Part shown: positions 58,514 through 64,000 of the stretch, piece by piece
Layout of the letters: each line of letters begins with the position of its first letter
Numbering within the stretch: the stretch's first letter is position 1
Assembly: GCF_006540305.1 (NCBI RefSeq)
Contig: NZ_BJOR01000001.1
Span: 4,836,001 to 4,900,000 of the forward strand
Direction: 5' to 3'
From: Streptomyces sp. 6-11-2
GTDB lineage: Bacteria; Actinomycetota; Actinomycetes; Streptomycetales; Streptomycetaceae
Length of the DNA: 64,000 bases
Translations under genes and position numbers: made by a program
The notes under the pieces: model-generated
What the model was told of the DNA's origin: nothing
The model's database searches: none
What the model saw: the letters and a program-made list of their open reading frames with translations, nothing else

Positions 58514-59091
58514 TTGATTGGTGCGGCCGACCTGGCGGCCTGCTCGATCTTCGCGCAGTAGGCCGCACGGGCTTCCTCGTCGATCTGCTTCTCGTGTTCG
58601 GCGCGCAACCCGGTCCGGCCGTCGAGCCCCTCGCGCAGGATATCGGCGTGCCCGGCATGCCGGATGGACTCGCCGAGGACATGGACCATGACGGCGAACA
58701 GGTTCGTGTCGGCATAAGGCTCCGGCCACCACGGCACGTGGCCGGGGGCGTCGAGGGGAAGCTCGTTGATCGTCGCGTCCGAGTGTTCCCACGTGCGCTG
58801 GTAGAACCCGATGATCTGATCGCGGGTCTCGTCCTCGGTCGCCCACAGATCGCTGCCGTTGGAGTCCTGCCACCGGGGCAGCGGTTCCGGGGAAGGGCGG
58901 TCGAAGACCTCGCCGAAGTACCTGGCCTCGACGCTGGCCACGTGTTTGACCAGGCCGAGGAGGTTGGTCCCGGTCGCTGTCAAAGGCCGGCGGGCGTCGT
59001 ATTCGGACAAGCCGTCGAGTTTCCAGAGCAGCGCCTTGCGGTCCCGCCGCAGTCTCCCGTGCAGGTTGCCTTTCGCGAATTCAGCGATCAT
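58507..59091 (-). CDS. DinB/DUF664 family protein
   Basis: 194-residue four-helix-bundle protein of the DinB/YfiT superfamily. Candidate metal ligands are His in LLGLVKHVASVEARYFGEVF and two in HVLGESIRHAGHADILRE. Possible roles are mycothiol-linked transferase or unknown. Its stop codon lies inside the IS5 terminal sequence (AAG GCT TAG), so the last codons may come from the insertion. Flanked by IS5 scars on both sides. Confidence 0.83.
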   Translation of the reverse strand: MIAEFAKGNLHGRLRRDRKALLWKLDGLSEYDARRPLTATGTNLLGLVKHVASVEARYFGEVFDRPSPEPLPRWQDSNGSDLWATEDETRDQIIGFYQRTWEHSDATINELPLDAPGHVPWWPEPYADTNLFAVMVHVLGESIRHAGHADILREGLDGRTGLRAEHEKQIDEEARAAYCAKIEQAARSAAPIKA

Positions 59092-59109
59092 GCGGCACGA
59101 GCCTGCCAT

Positions 59110-59240
59110 GGGCTGCTCGTGGTCTCAAGATCCCGTACATGGTCCGCAACGACTGGCAGAGCCGAGGCCTGGCCATGGCCGCCGCCCTGACCTGCTACAA
59201 GAAGCTCGCGAAACGTGCCACGTGAGACAACCTCTAAGCC
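59110..59240 (+). mobile_element. IS5-family remnant B (3' end)
   Basis: Plus-strand tail of an IS5 transposase: the frame reads IPYMVRNDWQSRGLAMAA then ALTCYKKLAKRAT and stops just before the same 22-bp terminal sequence found in remnant A (59219-59240). The rest of the element is missing. Confidence 0.6.
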
Positions 59241-59334
59241 GTCGATCACGCTGAACGTCCACACGCAATTGTGGGAGGCGGAGGAAGACCGGACTGCCGA
59301 CATGATGGAGGCCGCGCTGAGCGATGTGCCCTGA
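59236..59334 (+). pseudogene. Tyrosine integrase C-terminal scar
   Basis: A 32-codon open frame reading KPSITLNVHTQLWEAEEDRT then ADMMEAALSDVP and stop, matching the last residues of phage-type integrases (SITLNVYxHLW). The catalytic Tyr position is His. The rest of the gene is lost, apparently cut by the IS5 end that precedes it directly. Confidence 0.6.
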
Positions 59335-59345
59335 GAGTGCCCTGT

Positions 59346-59413
59346 GAGGGGCGGACCCCGAGTCCCCTGTTCACGGGGTTGGTCTTGCACCCCGTGCGGG
59401 GATGCCGCCCCTC
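59346..59413 (+). terminator. Imperfect terminator-like repeat, copy of ppdK terminator arms
   Basis: GAGGGGCGG (59346-59354) pairs with CCGCCCCTC (59405-59413) across a long loop. The last 21 bases match 56270-56290 of the ppdK terminator exactly. Confidence 0.45.
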
Positions 59414-59466
59414 TCCTACGTTGGATCTCAGGTGTCCGCCGTCCCACCGTCACCAGGGAGCCGTCC

Positions 59467-60394
59467 ATGCCGGGCTGGAACACGCACGACATACCCGACC
59501 AGAGCCGCCGTACGGCCGTCGTCACCGGGGCCAACAGCGGGCTCGGTCTCGTCACCGCGCGGGAACTGGCGCGCAGGGGCGCCCGGGTGGTGCTGGCGTG
59601 CCGGAGCGAGGCGCGGGGGAGTGCGGCGGCCGATCGGGTGACGCGTGAAGTACCTGGAGCGGAGGTCGAGTTCGCGCGACTGGATCTCGGAGACCTGTTA
59701 TCCGTACGGGAGTTCGCGGACGCGTACCCGTACGAGCGGCTCGATCTGCTCGTCGACAACGCCGGGGTGATGGCGCCGCCGTACGGGACGACGGCGGACG
59801 GGTTCGAGACCCAGTTCGGGGTCAACCACCTGGGGCACTTCGCCCTCACCGGGCTGCTGCTGCCCAGGCTGCTCGACACGCCGGGCGCCCGCGTCGTGAC
59901 CGTCTCCAGCATGATGCACGTGCTGGCCAACGTCGATCTGCACGACCTCAACAGCGAGCGCCGCTACCGGCGTTGGATCGCCTACGCCCGTTCCAAGACC
60001 GCGAACCTGCTCTTTACGCACGAGCTGGCGCGCAGGCTCGCGGCCACCGGGTCCGACGTGGTCGCGGCCGCCGCCCACCCCGGCTACGCCGCCACCAACC
60101 TTCAGACCGCGGGACCCCGGGCGGAGGGCCGCCAGGACGGCCGAACGGCTCATGGAGGCCGGCAACCGGGTCCTCGCCCAGCGGGCCGAGGCGGGCGCCC
60201 TGCCCACGCTGTACGCGGCCACCGCACCCGGAGTGTGCCCCGACTCCTTCCACGGCCCGTCCTTCGCCCTGTGGCGCGGTGCCCCGGCCCCGTCCTGGCG
60301 GGCGCCCTGGACCCTCGACGACAGGGGCGGCCGGCTGCTCTGGGAGGCGTCCGAGCGGCTCACCGGGGTGTCGTACGGCGCGCTGAAGGGCTGA
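59467..60394 (+). pseudogene. SDR (retinol-dehydrogenase-like) with frameshift
   Basis: Oxidoreductase of the extended-substrate SDR type: TGANSGLGLVTARELARRGARVVLACR, NAGVMAPPYGTTADGFETQFGVNHLGHF and catalytic YARSKTANLLF near residue 175. After HPGYAATNLQTAGPRAEG a one-base gain near 60130 shifts the frame; the true tail (RTAERLMEAGNRVLAQRAEAG to VSYGALKG) continues one frame on to 60394. Corrected length would be 309 aa. AGGGAG seven bases before the ATG. Either a pseudogene or a sequencing error. Confidence 0.8.
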
Positions 60395-60395
60395 G

Positions 60396-60450
60396 GCGTC
60401 CTGAGGTACTGGGACGTCCTGAGGTACTGGGGCGTCCTGAAGGACTGACC
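60396..60450. repeat. Short tandem repeat after SDR
   Basis: CGTCCTGAGGTACTGGG is repeated twice, and partially a third time, in direct succession after the SDR stop. Confidence 0.7.
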
Positions 60451-60534
60451 CGGCCGCACCTCACATGCCCCTCGGACCTCAAAAGTCCCTCAGATACGTG
60501 GACCGGGCACGGATCCCTGCCTAGGGTCGCGATC

Positions 60535-61317
60535 ATGCCCGACATATCGCTGACCGTGGTCGTCCTCCTGTGCCTCGCCGCGTTCGCGGCCGGGTGGATC
60601 GACGCCGTGGTCGGCGGGGGCGGACTCCTGCTGCTGCCGGCGCTGCTGCTGGGACTGCCCGGCGGCACCTCGGCCGCGGCCGCGCTCGGCACCAACAAGG
60701 CGGTCGCCATCGTCGGCACCACCGGCGCGGCCGTGACCTACGTCCGCCGGGCCCCCGTGGACGTCCGCACCGCCGTCCGCATCGGGCTGGCCGCGCTCGC
60801 CGGCTCTTCCGCCGGAGCGTTCTTCGCGGCCGGGATGAGCACCGAGGTGCTCAAGCCGGTGATCATGGTGGTGCTGCTCGGGGTGGGAACCTTCGTGATC
60901 CTGCGTCCCTCGTTCGGCACCGCCCCGGCGCCCGGCCCGGCCACCCGCCGCCGGATCCTCGCGGCGATCGGCCTCGCGGGCCTCGGCATCGGCTTCTACG
61001 ACGGCCTCATCGGCCCCGGCACCGGCACGTTCCTCGTCCTGGCGCTGACCGCCGTACTCCACCTGGACCTGGTGACCGCCTCCGCCACCGCCAAGATCGT
61101 CAACTGCTGCACCAACGCGGGCGCCCTGGCCACCTTCGCCTGGCAGGGCGCGATCCTGTGGCAACTGGCGGCCGTCCTGGCGGTGTTCAACCTGGGGGGC
61201 GGTGCCCTGGGCGCGCACACCGCGCTGAAGAAGGGCAGCGGCTTCGTCCGGATCGTGCTGCTGACGGTGGTGTTCGCGCTGGTGGCGAACATGGCCTACC
61301 AGCAGTGGGTGGCCTAG
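60535..61317 (+). CDS. TauE/SafE family sulfite/organosulfonate exporter
   Basis: 260-residue membrane protein with about eight helices: AAFAAGWIDAVVGGGGLLLLPALLL, GTNKAVAIVGTTGAAVTY, and the second repeat LGIGFYDGLIGPGTGTFLVL. The TauE/SafE (DUF81) signature with two GxGxG-type repeats is clear. Substrate unknown. Its stop codon TAG is part of the CTAG end of the mini-element that follows. Confidence 0.88.
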   Translation: MPDISLTVVVLLCLAAFAAGWIDAVVGGGGLLLLPALLLGLPGGTSAAAALGTNKAVAIVGTTGAAVTYVRRAPVDVRTAVRIGLAALAGSSAGAFFAAGMSTEVLKPVIMVVLLGVGTFVILRPSFGTAPAPGPATRRRILAAIGLAGLGIGFYDGLIGPGTGTFLVLALTAVLHLDLVTASATAKIVNCCTNAGALATFAWQGAILWQLAAVLAVFNLGGGALGAHTALKKGSGFVRIVLLTVVFALVANMAYQQWVA

Positions 61318-61380
61318 GGTCTTTCGTTTGGATCAGGCCGGACCCCGCGAGCCCGGCATGATCCAAACGAGAGGCCCTAG
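61314..61380. mobile_element. 67-bp MITE-like element
   Basis: Inverted ends CTAGGGTCTTTCGTTTGG and its near-complement (about 28 bp, three mismatches) around a short centre, bounded by CTAG on both sides (61314-61317 and 61377-61380). It may act as a terminator for the exporter gene. The left CTAG provides the exporter's stop codon. Confidence 0.6.
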
Positions 61381-62434
61381 TTGTATTGACCACGAGCGTT
61401 GTTAACGCGATCTGGTCTTGATCGTGGCGAAGGCCTCCGTGTGTGGTGGAGGTGTCGAATCTTCACCGCACGGAGGCCTTCGTGTCCCACCGTAATGCCC
61501 GGCTGACTGTTCACGGCAGGCGGCTGCTCGTCGAACGTGTCCGTTCCGGCCGTCCTGTCGCCCACGTCGCTGCGGAGATGGGTGTCTCCCGCCCCACCGC
61601 CCACAAGTGGATCCGGCGCTGGCGGTCCGAGGGCGAGAGCGGACTCCTCGACCGCTCCAGTCGTCCCCGCAGGACACCACACCGGACCGCAGCCACCACC
61701 GAGGCGGCCGTCTGCAGGCTGCGGCGGGATCGCAAGCTGGGCCCGGCACGCATCGGACCGATCCTGGGCATGCCCGCCTCCACCGTGCACCGCATCCTGA
61801 CCCGGCACGGCCTGAACCGACTCGCCTTCCTGGACCGGCCCACCGGCCAGGTCATCCGCCGCTATGAACGCGACCGACCCGGCGAGCTGCTCCATGTCGA
61901 CGTCAAGAAACTCGGCCGAATCCCCGACGGCGGCGGTCACAGGGTGCTGGGCCGCCAGGCCGGCCGCACCACCCGCAACAGCATGGGCTACGACTACGTC
62001 CACTCCGCCGTCGACGACCACAGCCGCCTGGCCTACAGCGAGATCCACCCGGACGAAAAGGCCGCCACCTGCGCCGCCTTCCTCACCCGCGCAGCCGCGT
62101 TCTTCCACGCCCACGGCATGACCCGCATCGAACGGGTTCTGACCGACAACGCTTGGCCCTACCGCAAGAGCTTCGCCTGGCGACAGGCACTTGCCGACCT
62201 GGGCGCGGCCGGCAAACACACACGCGTCTACCGGCCGCAGACCAACGGCAAGGTCGAACGCTTCAACCGCACCCTGCTCGACGAATGGGCCTACCTGCGG
62301 CCCTACACCAGCAACCGCGAGCGAACCGAAGCCCTGGCAGACTTCCTCCACACCTACAACCACCACCGCTGCCACACCGCACTCGGCGGCCACCCACCGA
62401 TCAGCCGCGTCAACAACGCTCCGGGTCAATACAC
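61381..62434 (+). mobile_element. IS481-family insertion sequence
   Basis: About 1,054-bp element with terminal inverted repeats (TGTATTGACC then GAGCGTTGTTaACGCG) on both ends. CTAG stands immediately outside on each side (61377-61380 and 62435-62438), so a 4-bp target duplication is likely. Inserted exactly at the right end of the MITE. It carries one intact transposase. Confidence 0.85.
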
Positions 62435-62438
62435 CTAG
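61485..62438 (+). CDS. IS481 family transposase
   Basis: 317-residue DDE transposase. N-terminal HTH with VAHVAAEMGVSRPTAHKWIRRW, then the DDE domain: first Asp in LHVDVKKLGRI, second in VLTDNAWPY, Glu in NGKVERFNRTL, and the closing YNHHRCHTALGG. GTG 61485 with GGAGG five bases upstream. The stop TAG falls in the right CTAG duplication, outside the element proper. It looks complete and potentially active. Confidence 0.92.
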   Translation, partial: SHRNARLTVHGRRLLVERVRSGRPVAHVAAEMGVSRPTAHKWIRRWRSEGESGLLDRSSRPRRTPHRTAATTEAAVCRLRRDRKLGPARIGPILGMPASTVHRILTRHGLNRLAFLDRPTGQVIRRYERDRPGELLHVDVKKLGRIPDGGGHRVLGRQAGRTTRNSMGYDYVHSAVDDHSRLAYSEIHPDEKAATCAAFLTRAAAFFHAHGMTRIERVLTDNAWPYRKSFAWRQALADLGAAGKHTRVYRPQTNGKVERFNRTLLDEWAYLRPYTSNRERTEALADFLHTYNHHRCHTALGGHPPISRVNNAPGQYT

Positions 62439-62475
62439 TGCCCCGACAGGCACTGTTCGGCGCCTGGTGCCGGGT

Positions 62476-63093
62476 TCAGCGGCTGCCGGTCAGGTGGGCG
62501 AAGACCACCACGTTGCCCTGGTAGCCGGTGGTCTTCGAGTAGCCGCCGCCGCAGGTGATGACGCGCAGTTCCGGGCGCTTGGCGGCGCCGTAGACCTTCT
62601 CGTCGGGGAAGTCCTTGGTCTCGTAGACCTCGATGGCGTCCACGGTGAAGACGGCGACCCCGCCGTCCCGGCGGTCCACCTCGATGGTGCTGCCCTTCTT
62701 CAGAGCGCCGAGGTTGTAGAAGACGGCCGGCCCCCGGGCGTTGTCGACATGGCCGGCGACGATCGCGGTGCCCCGCTCGCCGGGGGTGGTGCCGGCCTCG
62801 TACCAGCCGGCCAGGTTCTTGTTGTCGGCGGGAGGGGCTTCGAGGCTGCCGGACTTCGTCAGGGCGAGGCCGGTCAGGGGGGCGTCGATCCGGATGGAGG
62901 GGATGCGGATGCGCAGGGGTGGGGACGGCGGCAGCGCGGGGACGGCGCGGGCTTCCTCACCGGGGTCGAGCACGCCCTCCGCCGCACCGGGCTGGGGCGG
63001 GGCGTGCGACTCGGCGCCGCTGTGCAGCAGCCAGGCGCCGGAGCAGAAGGCGACCACGGTGACGGTCGCTATCGCGGTGTTGCCTATGCGCAT
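62476..63093 (-). CDS. Class F sortase
   Basis: 205-residue extracytoplasmic transpeptidase. N-terminal membrane anchor (TAIATVTVVAFCSGAWLL), then the sortase barrel with the catalytic His in IVAGHVDN near 125, Cys in LRVITCGGGYSK near 184 and the Arg-equivalent region near the end in GNVVVFAHLTGSR. Class F is the usual actinobacterial stand-alone type. ATG 63093 has GAGGGG eight bases upstream. It is encoded with the membrane-anchored protein upstream. Confidence 0.9.
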   Translation of the reverse strand: MRIGNTAIATVTVVAFCSGAWLLHSGAESHAPPQPGAAEGVLDPGEEARAVPALPPSPPLRIRIPSIRIDAPLTGLALTKSGSLEAPPADNKNLAGWYEAGTTPGERGTAIVAGHVDNARGPAVFYNLGALKKGSTIEVDRRDGGVAVFTVDAIEVYETKDFPDEKVYGAAKRPELRVITCGGGYSKTTGYQGNVVVFAHLTGSR

Positions 63094-63264
63094 ACGGACG
63101 ACCCCTCTCGGAACCCCGCGGGATTCCTTCCGGCCCCCCTTTCGGCCCCTCAGGATCCCTCCCGGACTCGGTGCCCCGCACCCCCCTCCGGGCCGCGAGG
63201 GGCGTCGCACCCGGAAGGGGGCGGGGGCATGCGGTACCGGCGGACGGACAGCGGAGGGTGTCCG

Positions 63265-63798
63265 TCAGATCCCGTCGCCTCTCGCCCGGCGATGCAGGAG
63301 CCAGGTACCGCCCGCGGCGGCGACGGCGAGAGCCGCCACACCGGCCGCGGTCTTCACGGGGTCGCGGTCCTGCGCGCCGCCGACCCCTGTCTTCATGCTT
63401 CCCCGGGGTTCCACCTGCTCCTGCGCGGCCATCAGCGTGACGACCAGGTCGCCCCTGACCTCCTGGTCGCCCTCGGCGCACTGCGCGACGATCTCGTACG
63501 TCCCCGGCTGCGCGCTGTCCGGAACCCGGAACCGCCCGACCGCCTCGCCCTCGCGCGTGCTGGGCGCCAGCATGAAGGGACCCGCGCCGACCGCGCTGGC
63601 GTCACCCGCCGCGGACGCCTTCTTGCCGCACCCCGTGGTGTTCACCGTGACCTGACCGCCCGGCTGGACCGCGTACGGATTCACCTCCAGGCGGCCACCG
63701 GCCGCGGCGTACGCGGGCGCGGCCAGACCGCCCACGGCGGCCGCGGTGAGCACGGCCCCGGCCATGGCCCTGGCCGGCCGGCGGGCGATACGTCGCAT
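63265..63798 (-). CDS. Secreted membrane-anchored protein, sortase partner
   Basis: 177-residue protein: signal peptide (RAMAGAVLTAAAVGGLAAPAYA), a beta-rich ectodomain with two Cys (VNTTGCGKKA and VAQCAEGD, probably a disulfide) and a C-terminal helix (VAALAVAAAGGTWLL) ending RRARGDGI. This has the layout of a sortase substrate, but the LPxTG-like site is not canonical (MKTGVGG in front of the helix). It lies 171 nt upstream of the sortase gene on the same strand. Confidence 0.8.
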   Translation of the reverse strand: MRRIARRPARAMAGAVLTAAAVGGLAAPAYAAAGGRLEVNPYAVQPGGQVTVNTTGCGKKASAAGDASAVGAGPFMLAPSTREGEAVGRFRVPDSAQPGTYEIVAQCAEGDQEVRGDLVVTLMAAQEQVEPRGSMKTGVGGAQDRDPVKTAAGVAALAVAAAGGTWLLHRRARGDGI

Positions 63799-64000
63799 CG
63801 GTGCTCCTCCGGGCTCTGCGGTGGGGCCACGGCCCGCGACACCCGGGTGTGCCGCCGTCGGCCGTGCCCCTGCCCTGACGAGGTAAGTGGCCCGGCGCCG
63901 CTCCCGCTTGCTGAAGGTCCGTCAGAAATGCGGCGAACGGGTGGCCGGACCACCGCCCCGGACCGCCCCGCGGTCAACGTTTCCGCAGGTCAGGGCCGAT
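63799..64000. other. Terminal 202 bases, no gene seen
   Basis: Upstream region of the sortase-partner gene up to the window edge. I find no reliable ORF, RNA or terminator; it probably holds a promoter. Confidence 0.4.

Overview
The window is chromosomal DNA of a Streptomyces. GC content is very high, with GTG and TTG starts after GGAGG-type ribosome sites. The genes are typical of the genus: a tricorn-type protease, actinobacterial leuA with a Leu-codon leader peptide, zur-znuACB, a glyS/chitinase pair, class F sortase and pyruvate phosphate dikinase. From memory, the backbone gene order follows the Streptomyces coelicolor SCO25xx region; I could not check this by alignment.

Layout. 1-5.6 kb: tricorn protease, HIT protein, RNase Z and an adenine-deaminase-type enzyme. 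5.8-11.7 kb: glucarate catabolism (kdgD, gudD), a PfkB sugar kinase and a secreted GH31 glycosidase. 11.9-26.7 kb: a housekeeping minus-strand block (phoH, ybeY, CNNM/CBS protein, MmcQ protein, zinc-less cytidine-deaminase-like protein, era). It appears to be split by about 10 kb of accessory DNA. That DNA carries a P450, its phthalate-type reductase, an MFS carrier, an IclR regulator, two DUF202 membrane proteins, an MBL hydrolase, an aldehyde dehydrogenase and an SDR. Three matching palindromes tie the two divergent promoters of this cluster together, most likely as IclR sites. 26.8-31.8 kb: GH1 beta-glucosidase, emfourin-type inhibitor with an M4 protease, and leuA with attenuator. 31.9-36.4 kb: an accessory stretch with a TerB-like protein, an NB-ARC pseudogene, a D-amino-acid-oxidase-like enzyme overlapping tail to tail with an acetyltransferase-membrane fusion, and a phosphatase.

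36.5-44.1 kb: class A beta-lactamase (apparently started at an ATC codon), recO, uppS, zur, znuBCA and glyS. Two Zur boxes lie between znuA and glyS. 44.1-56.2 kb: chitinase with paired DasR/chi operator repeats, aldo/keto reductase and TetR regulator behind a 38-bp palindrome, a DHA2 efflux pump, dusB, an LTA-synthase-like sulfatase and ppdK. 56.3-59.4 kb: a decayed mobile island (small membrane protein, TetR-DoxX pair, IS5 remnants, DinB protein, integrase tail), bounded by a 21-nt direct repeat that includes part of the ppdK terminator. 59.4-64 kb: frameshifted SDR, TauE exporter, a MITE with an intact IS481 element inserted at its CTAG end, and a class F sortase with a membrane-anchored partner.

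How the genes work together. The P450-reductase pair most resembles CYP199-type aromatic-acid O-demethylation and would feed aldehyde and alcohol oxidation by the ALDH and SDR. GudD and KdgD convert glucarate towards alpha-ketoglutarate semialdehyde. Zur would repress the adjacent znuACB zinc uptake genes. Functions are inferred from motifs and remembered family features; no database search was possible.
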